A DNA stretch of 62,606 nucleotides. Source: a virus. Position 1 is the stretch's first letter. Every line of letters starts with the position of its first letter. The notes under the pieces were generated by a model, which was not told the DNA's origin, searched no databases, and saw only the letters and a program-made list of their open reading frames with translations. Location: the IMG/VR virus record IMGVR_UViG_3300021197_001241, positions 1 to 62,606 of that record; one strand, 5' to 3'. This document shows positions 33,949-43,400 of the stretch, in pieces. Made by a program: the position numbers and the translations under genes.

Positions 33949-34920
33949 TTATCCTATAATAATAATTTCAGATGAGGAACCCATCTTTTTTGTTTCGTGA
34001 TTTTTTAAATGACTTCTGATAGATTTGATAACCTCGTTTGGTAATTTGTTTTTTTCACTAAGACTATTATATCTTTCTAGTTTATTTGCTGTTTCTTCTA
34101 ATATTTCACGTCGAACAAGCTCTTCATCTGTATACATATTTTTCATTCCATATGCCCATGCTGCTGGAATTATTTTATAATTAGAATACTTTTCTCTTAC
34201 ATACTCACAGTCGTTATATGACAGAACCCACCCTGTACGATTTGAAATGGAGTCATATAGACCATCATGATCAAAAGTAAAGTGGGTGTCGCCTTTGTTT
34301 CCATATAGCTTTTCTCTTGATTTGCCCAGATAATAAGGAGGATCAAGATACAAGAAAGCATCTGGATGTTTTGCAATCGATTCTTTAAAATCCATTCTCT
34401 GAACAAATATATTGGGCTCTTCAAAGTCTCTAATTCTATCGATTGAACTGTCTGTGAATCTTGCGTAAGAAGCCCTTTTGGAAAAGCCCCCGGATAATGT
34501 CTCTCCAGAAAAGCTAGAACGATTAATCGCATAAACTTTAGCAGCTAAGTCAAAACTAAACTGTGGAGTATCCTTTGCTAACTCTGCTCTTATTTCATCT
34601 CGAAATTCTTTGAATAGCTCTGGTGGTAGACCTTTTTTGATTTCGATCTTTCCTTTGTGGTTGTATTCCTTTTGAACTCGATATGAATCTGCAAGAGCTG
34701 CTAATCGCTTGGGATCTTCTAGAAGTGCTTCCCAAAACCAAACAAGGGGAGCAAAGATGTCATACCCGTACACCTTTGTTCCCCGCCCGGCCACTGCTAG
34801 TTCAATCGACCCTCCCCCAAGAAAGGGAGAGCAAAGCTCTCCACAGTCTTCAGGAATGAGAGGGAGGATATGTTTGACGGCGCGTGATTTGCCGCCCGGA
34901 TAGCGTAGTGGTGTTTTCAT
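33949..34920 (-). CDS. Second Dam-family DNA methyltransferase (323 aa)
   Basis: The start at MKTPLRYPGGKSRAVKHIL was chosen because it is the family N-terminus and lies 4 nt after the previous stop. Motifs: PFLGGGSIELAVAGRGTKVYGYD and catalytic LYLDPPYYLGKS. Longer than the first Dam and unlike it, so a different target is likely. It follows a ParB-like gene, a pairing common in phages and mobile elements. Confidence 0.85.
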   Translation of the reverse strand: MKTPLRYPGGKSRAVKHILPLIPEDCGELCSPFLGGGSIELAVAGRGTKVYGYDIFAPLVWFWEALLEDPKRLAALADSYRVQKEYNHKGKIEIKKGLPPELFKEFRDEIRAELAKDTPQFSFDLAAKVYAINRSSFSGETLSGGFSKRASYARFTDSSIDRIRDFEEPNIFVQRMDFKESIAKHPDAFLYLDPPYYLGKSREKLYGNKGDTHFTFDHDGLYDSISNRTGWVLSYNDCEYVREKYSNYKIIPAAWAYGMKNMYTDEELVRREILEETANKLERYNSLSEKNKLPNEVIKSIRSHLKNHETKKMGSSSEIIIIG

Positions 34921-34924
34921 AGGA

Positions 34925-36118
34925 CTAGACCCCTGATTTATTAAATGGAAGAACTTTGCTTTCTGCAGCCTCGGCACGTTCATTTTCGTGCTCTTCTTGT
35001 GCCTTTTGTTGATTTGCCCAAGCGGGATCCCATTCGGCGCGTGTCATTACCTTGTCTTCATTTGTGCCTATTTCTTGTCCAAGTACCAATATATGATCAA
35101 AAGGATTGTAAGGAAGTTGTGAGATATCTTCAAAAACTCCATTGATTGATTTGCGAACTTTTTCTCTGTTAGCCGCTTTGGAGTGCCAGATGCTAATAAA
35201 TTCGCCATCAGGGTGACGTGCTCTATATAGCATGGCTTCTCCGATTGACTTAGCAAGATTACCTTGGGAGGGATCTCTAGAAACGACCTTCTTCTTTGAA
35301 TTATTTGTTATAAGACCCTCTTCACCGGGGGGAACTAGCCATGTGCCACTAGGAATAATATCCTCTGATATGTTTGTCTTGATCGCAGTGTGACGATCTA
35401 CTTTTGTATTATATCTTTTTATATTATTGTTAGTAGCTTTTTGATTATTTACAATTTCAGAAAGCCAATTATTGACTGTAGACCTAGCTCTGTTCTTCCC
35501 ACACATTCGTAAAATAATGCCTACGATATTTTCTCTGTTATTATTAATTGAATCAGGGTCAATGGTTTTCAAGAAATCTTTAACATCTTGCGATGAAGAA
35601 GCCTCATTAGGGAGATGGTCATTCACAAGATTGCTAAAATATTTTTGATACTTTTTTACCAAGTCTGACAGCTCTCGTTCTACAATGTTGGCAACAGGAA
35701 TTACATCATTGTGGGTTTCATCTTTATCCTTTAAGTTTTTTTGTCCAGCTATTCTGGTAGCACCGTCTACTGCTGTACATTTATACCTTTTATTTTGACC
35801 GAAATCCAAATAAGCAACAATGCACTGTGTGATTCCACGGTCTTCAAGCGAGACTAAGAGCCTACCAAACGCATCACCAACTGATACATCCCCTGCTCTA
35901 ACTTGATCCACGCGATAGTTTGCCGTTTTAGCAAGAGTTGGATGGAGATTGTCTGGAGAATACTGTGGATTATAAAAATCATCAGAATTGGGATACTCCA
36001 TTTTTACTTTATTATAAAATTCATCTTCTTTTTTTAAAAATTGATCCGTTGCGATACTATCAGCCAAACGATCAAGCAGATCAATTTCGTGTTTTTCTGG
36101 CAAATCAATATAAGTCAT
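34925..36118 (-). CDS. ParB-like protein (397 aa)
   Basis: The start at MTYIDLPEKHEIDLLDRL follows GGAG at 12 nt. A 12-residue extension is possible. The segment YKCTAVDGATRIAGQ resembles the ParB/sulfiredoxin GxHR-like turn (here DGATR), followed by helical regions with RSTVNNWLSEIV that could be a DNA-binding helix-turn-helix. It may be a sequence-specific DNA-binding or regulatory partner of the methylase. The tail is acidic. Identification is tentative. Confidence 0.5.
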   Translation of the reverse strand: MTYIDLPEKHEIDLLDRLADSIATDQFLKKEDEFYNKVKMEYPNSDDFYNPQYSPDNLHPTLAKTANYRVDQVRAGDVSVGDAFGRLLVSLEDRGITQCIVAYLDFGQNKRYKCTAVDGATRIAGQKNLKDKDETHNDVIPVANIVERELSDLVKKYQKYFSNLVNDHLPNEASSSQDVKDFLKTIDPDSINNNRENIVGIILRMCGKNRARSTVNNWLSEIVNNQKATNNNIKRYNTKVDRHTAIKTNISEDIIPSGTWLVPPGEEGLITNNSKKKVVSRDPSQGNLAKSIGEAMLYRARHPDGEFISIWHSKAANREKVRKSINGVFEDISQLPYNPFDHILVLGQEIGTNEDKVMTRAEWDPAWANQQKAQEEHENERAEAAESKVLPFNKSGV

Positions 36119-36144
36119 TGTTGTATGCGTCTCCTGTTGTAAAC

Positions 36145-36173
36145 AATATAACACCTGACAAAATCTTTGTCAA
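36145..36173 (-). promoter_or_regulatory. Sigma70-type promoter
   Basis: Minus strand TTGACA (36168-36173), 17 nt, TATATT (36145-36150), ahead of the ParB-like and methylase genes. Confidence 0.8.
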
Positions 36174-36200
36174 GCATTATTTAAAAAAATATTTTGCGAA

Positions 36201-36233
36201 TAAAAAAGTGAGGCATCTGTAAACCCATGCCTC
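36201..36233 (-). terminator. Rho-independent terminator after ssb
   Basis: Minus strand stem GAGGCAT / ATGCCTC (36210-36216 and 36227-36233) followed by ACTTTTTTATT. It ends transcription from the SSB gene. Confidence 0.8.
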
Positions 36234-36281
36234 CCTGCGGTTGGAGGTTACGCGGTAAGGAACGTAAGACCAAGGAGAAAA

Positions 36282-37064
36282 TTAGCTTCCTGTTAGCTCG
36301 TTAAAGGCTGCTAAAACATTTGGAGTATCTTCGTCCACCACTAAGCTGGGAGTCTCAGAACCTGCTGAGGCTTCTTCATCTCCAGAAATGTGACCGATAT
36401 ATCCGTCAAGTGCTGCCTGCACCTCTGCTGCGCTTTTTACAACAAAGTTAGTATCAAAGGACGGGATGCTTTCTAGCAATCGGTTACACTCCGCATCTCC
36501 GCCTACAGCGTCATCGCACAGAACACTTGTTCGACGACGAGGCGTTAAGGTTGTTTTTGGATATTGTGCGCCGGGTGGCTTTCCGTATGTCATGTTGAGG
36601 TCTGTACCGTCTTCAATGTCTGTAATATCTCCATATTCCGGGTTAAGCACCAAGTTTAGCAAAGAAGTGTATGCTTCCTTACCATAACCCCAGATGCGAA
36701 TGCCTTCTGCTTCTTCGCCTCGGACCAAGACTGGTGAAAAGAAACGCTGGCGAGGTGTCAGATCTTTTGCTTTGTTGCGAATATCTTGATCCTGCGTTTC
36801 GTTAAACTCTTTCCACAGCTCGTCTTTGAAATTGCAGATAGGACAATCATCTCCGTGGTTTTTCTTTGGACACAGAAGACCACCTTTCTGATCTGGTCCT
36901 AGATTGTAGTGGAACCAGTAATCCTTGAAGGGGTCGCCATCCTGCGTTGGGACAATTCGGATTGTTTGGTTACCGTCTTTTGGTCGCCAGAAAGATCCTC
37001 CAGCTTTACCGTTGTTTTTTACGCCGTCTAAGCGTGCTCGAATTTTTGCAATGTCTAATGCCAT
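36282..37064 (-). CDS. Single-stranded DNA-binding protein, gp32-like (260 aa)
   Basis: The zinc-binding stretch CPKKNHGDDCPICNF matches the gp32 zinc subdomain (C-x4-H...CxxC). The N-terminal SFWRPKDGNQTIRIVPTQDG and the OB-fold region agree with T4-type SSBs, and the tail is acidic. It coats ssDNA and recruits replication and recombination proteins. The start at MALDIAK follows AGGAG. An upstream in-frame GTG reading is less likely. A hairpin sits just upstream (37111-37134). Confidence 0.88.
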   Translation of the reverse strand: MALDIAKIRARLDGVKNNGKAGGSFWRPKDGNQTIRIVPTQDGDPFKDYWFHYNLGPDQKGGLLCPKKNHGDDCPICNFKDELWKEFNETQDQDIRNKAKDLTPRQRFFSPVLVRGEEAEGIRIWGYGKEAYTSLLNLVLNPEYGDITDIEDGTDLNMTYGKPPGAQYPKTTLTPRRRTSVLCDDAVGGDAECNRLLESIPSFDTNFVVKSAAEVQAALDGYIGHISGDEEASAGSETPSLVVDEDTPNVLAAFNELTGS

Positions 37065-37110
37065 GCTTTTTCTCCTGTTGTTGTTGTTTTTTGCCACTAT
37101 TGGCTAAAGT

Positions 37111-37134
37111 CAGAGCGACAAATATCTCGCTCTG
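37111..37134 (-). promoter_or_regulatory. Leader hairpin before ssb
   Basis: CAGAGCGA / TCGCTCTG, an 8-bp perfect stem with an 8-nt loop in the 96-nt leader before the SSB start. It has no T run on the coding strand, so it could be a translational operator, recalling gene 32 autoregulation in T4. Confidence 0.4.
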
Positions 37135-37160
37135 CTGGGTTGTTAAAATCTAATATTAAT

Positions 37161-37988
37161 TTATTTTTGAATATGAGGCGTGCGGGAAATTACATATCCG
37201 ATATCTGCTTCGTATTCTACTGGATATACTGCATATGTAATTTCAACGTTTTCCTCTTTTTTTGAATCGATTTGTTTTTTAATTGTTTTCATTAAACTCT
37301 TATCTGTCTTTAACTTTTTCTCACTTACTCCATAAATATAGCATTTACTTCTCGGTTTGTCAAGGGAAAAAAACAATTTTTCTTCATTTTTTTTCGTATC
37401 GAAGGCCCCGACTGTATATATGCGATGAGTTTCTTTTGCTTTTGGGATGCCTCCTGACACTGGTGATGTGTTGATAAAATAATTTAACATGTGAAGGGTC
37501 GGGACTAGGGTTTCGTTCAAGGCATCATGATATCCAATAATAGGAGCACCACCAATCATTTTGTCTATTTCAGCATTATTGATGATCATCATATTTTTGA
37601 AAATCCCCGAACGTGTGTACTCTTGCAAAACATTGTAGACAACTTTTTCAATCTTTTTTTGCCTTTCATTAAGCATGTCTATATCTGGCTTAATGTATAA
37701 GATTGAGATAGGATTGTTCTTGATATTTTCTAAGATCTTTAAAGACCCACAAGACACCTTCCCAGATCCACCAATGATACAAGTAGTTTCCCCCTTCAGT
37801 CCCTTAAAGAAAGATTTGATTTTTGGATAAGAATAAGATTCATAATCCTCTGCTTCTTCAAACTTAGATATATTATAACACCCCTTTCCAGAAATGTCAA
37901 CATCTATTTTAAAAATTTTATATTCAGAGTACTGCGAGAACACATCTGCAATATTACACCCTGCTGAACCTATACCTACAATATTCAA
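37161..37988 (-). CDS. Divergent tubulin/FtsZ-like GTPase (275 aa)
   Basis: TTG start after AGAGG. The N-terminus MNIVGIGSAGCNIADVFSQY resembles the FtsZ/tubulin nucleotide-binding start. TTCIIGGSGKVSCGSLKILE is a G-box-like stretch (GGSGKxSCGS against GGGTGTG). LYIKPDIDMLNERQKKIEKV and IINNAEIDKMIG match the T6/T7 rhythm of FtsZ. Shorter than FtsZ or PhuZ. If real it would form filaments, possibly positioning phage DNA. The G-box is imperfect, so GTP binding is uncertain. Confidence 0.5.
   Translation of the reverse strand: MNIVGIGSAGCNIADVFSQYSEYKIFKIDVDISGKGCYNISKFEEAEDYESYSYPKIKSFFKGLKGETTCIIGGSGKVSCGSLKILENIKNNPISILYIKPDIDMLNERQKKIEKVVYNVLQEYTRSGIFKNMMIINNAEIDKMIGGAPIIGYHDALNETLVPTLHMLNYFINTSPVSGGIPKAKETHRIYTVGAFDTKKNEEKLFFSLDKPRSKCYIYGVSEKKLKTDKSLMKTIKKQIDSKKEENVEITYAVYPVEYEADIGYVISRTPHIQK
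37335..37363 (-). promoter_or_regulatory. Intragenic sigma70-type promoter upstream of ssb
   Basis: Minus strand TTGACA (37358-37363), 17 nt, TATATT (37335-37340), inside the tubulin-like gene and 270 nt before the SSB start. It would give SSB its own expression. Confidence 0.7.
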
Positions 37989-37989
37989 C

Positions 37990-39174
37990 TTATACCTCTA
38001 ACTTCTTAAGATTTCCGAAATTGGTTCCAACACTTATATTTACTTTAAAGTTGCCAAGATCTGTATGGGAAAAGATCTCTAAGAGTTCTGGCAATCTTTC
38101 TTTGTCTTCGACAGATAAGTCAAGTACAATAGAATCATGGATCGGGAAAGCAACATATGATTTGGTTCCTTTTAAATAATTAGATACTTTAATCATTTGT
38201 TTCAAAACATTTTCGGCACAAGTTGATTGAATGATATAATTCAACGCTGTTCTTTCCTGTGATTCTATTTCTTTTCCAAACGGTGTCGTTACCTTTGTGC
38301 CGTCGTAATATTTACCTACAATTGTCTCTCTATCATAAAACTTTTCACAAAGGCGATCTTTGCTTTCTGGGTTATAAAGCCAAGCGAAGATTCTTTTCTT
38401 TGCATCATCTCTGGATATGTTTCCTTTAAATATGTTTTCGACATTCCAAGCGTGCATGTCCTCTTGTGGCTGTTCTTTTCCAAGAAGGGATAATAAGGTT
38501 CTCAATTCTGCTGCGTTAAAGTCAAGCTCGACAAAGAAATCGTTCTTTGGTTTCACAATTGAACGAAACTCTTTATCCAAAGTCAAAATTGGAAAACTGT
38601 TTTTAATTGTTGTCAATCGACCGGTCTTAGTTCCCCACACGTTGAATTTACAATAAGGCTTGAGAGTCTTGAGAGTCTTTAAAAACTTTAAGTGTTTGAC
38701 TTTATAAAGCTTCAGCTCTCTTCTGTCAATGTTTAGCTTGTTGTGTTTGATTTCTTCAATTACTTTCACAAGCTCCAGAGTGTAATCGTAGTTTTTTGGC
38801 CTCTCGTATGTCTCAAATATGTGATCACAAATCAAATCTCTAATATAACACCACTCAAGTAAAAATTTACTTGGAACTAAATCGAAAAAACAGTTCTCAT
38901 CGAGCGATACACGCGATGTGTTAAAAGACTTGATAAATGACATGAATCTTTTTTCTGCTGCCTGTAAGCGGTCCTTTAAGGGCTCTGGACAGACTTGTTT
39001 AAGACTCATTCCTCCACAATATATTTTCGCGTACTGAATATCTTGATCTTTTAAGAAGGCAGAATATTCCCATGTTTTAGAAAGACCTGAAGGAAGCTCG
39101 TCATCAAAGCGAAGCTTCCCATCTAAATATATGCCGACGCAATCTTTCTTGTCGTCTAAAGTTTGAAATACCAA
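37990..39174 (-). CDS. Minimal PolA-type DNA polymerase (394 aa)
   Basis: TTG start after GAGG. Family A signatures: TGRLTT, motif A VELDFNAAELRTLL, motif B RDDAKKRIFAWLY (R-x3-K-x3-F-x3-Y spacing), motif C FPIHDSIVLDL (HDS, not HDE). No 3'-5' or 5'-3' nuclease domain, so it is only the palm/finger/thumb part. It coexists with DnaE. It may fill gaps after the FEN nuclease removes primers. It lies between the tail block and the tubulin-like/SSB genes. Confidence 0.82.
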   Translation of the reverse strand: MVFQTLDDKKDCVGIYLDGKLRFDDELPSGLSKTWEYSAFLKDQDIQYAKIYCGGMSLKQVCPEPLKDRLQAAEKRFMSFIKSFNTSRVSLDENCFFDLVPSKFLLEWCYIRDLICDHIFETYERPKNYDYTLELVKVIEEIKHNKLNIDRRELKLYKVKHLKFLKTLKTLKPYCKFNVWGTKTGRLTTIKNSFPILTLDKEFRSIVKPKNDFFVELDFNAAELRTLLSLLGKEQPQEDMHAWNVENIFKGNISRDDAKKRIFAWLYNPESKDRLCEKFYDRETIVGKYYDGTKVTTPFGKEIESQERTALNYIIQSTCAENVLKQMIKVSNYLKGTKSYVAFPIHDSIVLDLSVEDKERLPELLEIFSHTDLGNFKVNISVGTNFGNLKKLEV

Positions 39175-39181
39175 GGAGCCC

Positions 39182-40447
39182 TCAATAGATTGAATTAATT
39201 GAATTCATTACTATCATTTTAACATGTTCAGAGAAATTGTCAAGTACTTTTTCATCACTTTCTTCAAATTCTCTCTGCAATCTCTGATAAACAAGAGACG
39301 TAGGTGATAACCAAGGCATACTAAATTTTCGATTTATATAACTTTCTGAACTCTCTGTTTGGATCCTGACAGCGTTTCTCTTCATTGCTTCAACTTCTTG
39401 CTTGTCGAAATGATTTCCTGTTTCTTTATTTTTCATTTCGACATATTTGCCCGTCCAGTAAGAAGTTGGGAACAGGTTAGATATTACCAATTCGGACGGA
39501 GGTGTCATTTCAGAATCTTCACATCTTCTCCCATCACTGAAAAAAGTATTTTTTAGTGGAAGTCTGTCATAAAAAGTTCTGTAACCATAAAATATCGAAT
39601 CTACAACATCCTGTAATTCGCCTTCATAAGCTGGCGTGAAGTATTCATCAAACATGGATGACTTGAAATCTATCTTAACAAGAGGTGACGGCGGGTATTT
39701 ACCGACTATTACCGGAGAAGACAAATCTATATTCAGTCTCCACGGTATGTTTTTGTCGATTAAGAAACCTGAATTAATTGCGGCTTTTCTATAAAATTCG
39801 AAATTGGGAGATTCTATTATTTCCATTTTTACACGGTCGTCTGCTGGATTTAAATTTGCAATATTAATAGACAACCCTGACCCACCGCTTGGGCTGTTGC
39901 TTGACAAGTAAAAAGAACTCTTTAAAGCAATGTCCCTTCTTCGAAAATAAAATTTAAAAAACTCTTTTGTATAATCTTTGGGTCCAATTATTTTTTTATA
40001 TTTGCCTCCATTATATAAAAAATTATTAAATTTGTCCATCATCGAAATCATGTGATTTTGATACAGTGTTTCAGTATTTATAAAACCACGATGGGGAGTT
40101 GGGGATGTTAGGGGGGTGCCTTGTTCTAATTTTCCAAATTTTAAAGGCAACTTAAACAAAGATTTAAATTTATTAAAAGATTCTGCAACAAAGTCAAACA
40201 CCAGAATAGTACCTTGCTCCGCTTCAAGTTGAACCATATAGTCCACATTTGGTATAGCTGGTATAAAATTAGGATCCACTTTTCCATAAAAATAATCTTC
40301 AAAATTCCAGTAGTCCTTTACACCGGGTTTATTAAGTGTGGCAGTTTCTCCATCTGTGGACATTGCAAAAAACTTATATAAAAGCCTTCTGTGAAACAAA
40401 TCTGAAGATCCTAAATCATTATTGGCATCTAATCTATATTTTGACAT
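39182..40447 (-). CDS. Putative virion structural/baseplate protein (421 aa)
   Basis: No known domain. The protein is aromatic-rich and beta-heavy, like baseplate proteins, and ends the tail gene block. GAGAG precedes the ATG. It is transcribed with the large protein upstream (2-nt gap). Its 3' end carries the promoter of the polymerase gene. A structural role is inferred only from position. Confidence 0.5.
   Translation of the reverse strand: MSKYRLDANNDLGSSDLFHRRLLYKFFAMSTDGETATLNKPGVKDYWNFEDYFYGKVDPNFIPAIPNVDYMVQLEAEQGTILVFDFVAESFNKFKSLFKLPLKFGKLEQGTPLTSPTPHRGFINTETLYQNHMISMMDKFNNFLYNGGKYKKIIGPKDYTKEFFKFYFRRRDIALKSSFYLSSNSPSGGSGLSINIANLNPADDRVKMEIIESPNFEFYRKAAINSGFLIDKNIPWRLNIDLSSPVIVGKYPPSPLVKIDFKSSMFDEYFTPAYEGELQDVVDSIFYGYRTFYDRLPLKNTFFSDGRRCEDSEMTPPSELVISNLFPTSYWTGKYVEMKNKETGNHFDKQEVEAMKRNAVRIQTESSESYINRKFSMPWLSPTSLVYQRLQREFEESDEKVLDNFSEHVKMIVMNSINSIY
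39216..39243 (-). promoter_or_regulatory. Sigma70-type promoter for the PolA-type gene
   Basis: Minus strand TTGACA (39238-39243), 16 nt, TAAAAT (39216-39221), inside the 3' end of the structural gene at 39182-40447. It marks the boundary between the tail and replication blocks. Confidence 0.6.
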
Positions 40448-40448
40448 T

Positions 40449-43400
40449 TTAATTACTCTCCGAAGTTGTGTAGTCTACAGAGTCCACAACTACTAGCGGT
40501 TCTGGTTCTGGATTAGCCTTGACTGCAACAACGCTGGTTGAAACTCCCGTAGTCGGATCCTTTGTCTCACCATCACCGGAGGTTTCGTAACGAGCGTTTA
40601 TCTTTGTATTAAATCCGGTTGTGCTGATCTCGTTTTCTACAGATGTAATTAAGTGGTATCCTCCTAATCCCATTATTTTAGAAAAAGTAAAATCTGGATC
40701 ATAAGATTTTCCTAATTGAGAAAATCTTTCACCTAAATTTATAAAAATTCTCTGGCCCGGAAAGAATAAAGTGTTACCAACCAAATCTATATTGACATCA
40801 AAGACATTTGATAAAATTGCAAAGCTGGTTGCACCTTCTTGGGTGAATCTTTGTTCTCTCAAGCCTTTTTGATCTGTTTTTTGAAAGTTTATTTTCTTTA
40901 AGATACCTTTAGCAGAACCTATATCTAAATGATACAATCCTTGTTGTGCATCTTTATCTCTTGAACCTTTATAATTTTGAGGATTTATTTTTAACACCTT
41001 TTTATCAAAAGATTCTGAAGATATAATAAGGGCGTGAGTGCAATTTTTTCTTTCGTTTTTTGAAGCTATTTTGGGAACAAACCCATAAGATAAATCCAAA
41101 TAGCTTTTTGCTATAGAAGATGCCATATCATTTTTAAAATCATATTCTTCTCCCAAAGATAGCTCTCCTAATTTTAAATTCTGATCTTTATTTGTAGTTC
41201 TAGCAAAATGTTCGAAAGGATCAAGCTGAGAAAATGGAACCTCTGGCTTTTCTTTTTTGAAATCTAGAAATCCCGTCTTTATAGTGATGTCTAGATTTTC
41301 TTCTCCGAAACAGTCTTCGAAAACATTAATGATGCAATAGCTCACCAAGTCTCGGATAAATTTCATTAATGAATAAGATGAAACGTTAAATTTAACAACT
41401 TTTTCAAAATAAAAGCTCATAAACAAGTCAACTGATATTGGTATATCTCCCATATTTATGGTTAGAACATTTTTGTTTGTTAAATCTTTTGGATCGTAAA
41501 GCAGGAAATCTGTTAAGACTATTCTTGTGTCATCTAAAAATTCTTGCTCTGAAGGATCTCTATTTTTTCCTTTCGCTGATAAACATTCTTGGGCTAGTGC
41601 CTCCACCAAATCTCCTAAAAAGAAATAATTTAAGATATACTCTCCCTTCTTTTCAACAGGGACAAATCTAGTATCTTCAGCAGCGGTTTCTTCACCACTT
41701 TCGACATCTTGTTTTATGCTGGCTATCTCATCAGACAAAGACTGAAAAGGATTATAACCAGCTTTAGGTCTATTGGAAGGCTCTACTATATTTGCAGATT
41801 CCAATAAATAATCTTCTTTTTTAAAGACTTCGGAGAACACACTTTTATTTTTCAAAAGAAATCCAATGAGGTTAGAATAGGCATTTTCTTTCGATGCCAT
41901 TCTTAGACTGTTAAGTCCGGTCTCTAATTGTCTTACTTTTTCTATACTTGAAATTTCAGAAGATTGCTCTTCCTTCAGTTCTTTTTCTAAATTATTTATT
42001 TGTTTTTGAGAAATCTCGCTAGGCTGCAAAATGTTTGTTTTTTTGTCATACAAAGATTGTTCCAATCTGGATTTATAATTTATTGTAAGCTCGAAGTGTC
42101 CTTCTTGATTAAATGCAATGTCGTAATCCGTCATTGCTAAAAACAAAGTTCTTATGCTATCATCAACGTCGTATCCTGACAATTTATCGGGTGACGCACC
42201 GGTCCAGCCGACATCAACACGGATATCAAATCTAGCGTCGGGATCATTTTCTTTTAATTTTTTTAATTCTTCTTTTGAAATTGTCAGCAAATCTAAAAGG
42301 CGATATGTCTTTCCGTTTTGTTCCCTTTGTGCAGTGAATTGCTCGAAGTCATTGAAAAACAAAATCAAAGTTGCGTCTATGTCATTCGAGTAAGTAAAAG
42401 GATCGGAACCAATGAATCTCCAATTAAACGACTTTACTCCATATTCTTGTGTGTATTTATTTTTAATCGGGTTTAAAAAATCCATTTTTGGATTTGTGTC
42501 TGCGACGTTATAGAAATTTGGAAATTTAAATTCTACTTCTTCGGTTTTACCATTTTGACTAACGATTTTATAAATCTTCAAATAAGGGAAAAGTCTGGCT
42601 ATCTCGTTAGGCTTTAGTTCCAAAATGCTTGAATCGGAGCCTTTCTTTGTCAATTTATTCAATGTTGCTGCTGAGTTTTTTGGATTGCTAACAAGCCTCG
42701 TATAATCATAATTAATAAGTTCATCGCCCTGTGTTATTGATTTTATCGCGTTTAATCTTTTTCTATTTGATTGCGCCAAATTATATATGTTTTTTATTAG
42801 TATACATTGTGGCTTTACTTTTATACCTCGGAGGACGGCTTGTTTTAATGCTTCTTTTTGTTCTGAAGAAAGCTGCTGGAAGTCTGGGTTTTCGTTTACT
42901 TCCCTCTTGACTGTCTCTAATATTTTCTCTAAAACTTTTTCTGCTTGTTGTCTACTCTGACTGTCTAAGCCAATTTCGTTTCTTCTATACGTTTGAGACG
43001 CAAATGATAATATTTTTACCGCAAAGAAAACCATAATAATTCGAGCAATTTCATTTGAAGTAAGTGCGTCAGTATTTATTTTTGATTCATAGGTCTCGAT
43101 AAACCTATTTATAAATTGTTTTTTTTCAGGATCACTGGAGAATTTTATATCTCCGGAGCGGAAGAAAGTAATAAAAGGGGCACTAACGCTTTGCCAATCC
43201 CTTTTGGAATTACCAGTGGCTTCGGGAGTTTCCTCAAAACTAAAAAAAGGCTTCATAGTGCCGGTTACATTTGCTGCTTTTATTGGAAAATAATATGGTT
43301 CGAGATTAAAATTTGTTGTATGATTAACAATCCCTAAACCTTCAGATCCGGCTAATAAAGAAACTTCTTTTTCTAAAGTAGGCTTATCAATTGTTGTTTG

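Noticed and set aside
37990-39174. PolA gene being a frameshifted remnant of a full polymerase I
   Set aside because: The upstream region is a complete unrelated structural gene and the motifs are intact, so it reads as a small but complete gene.
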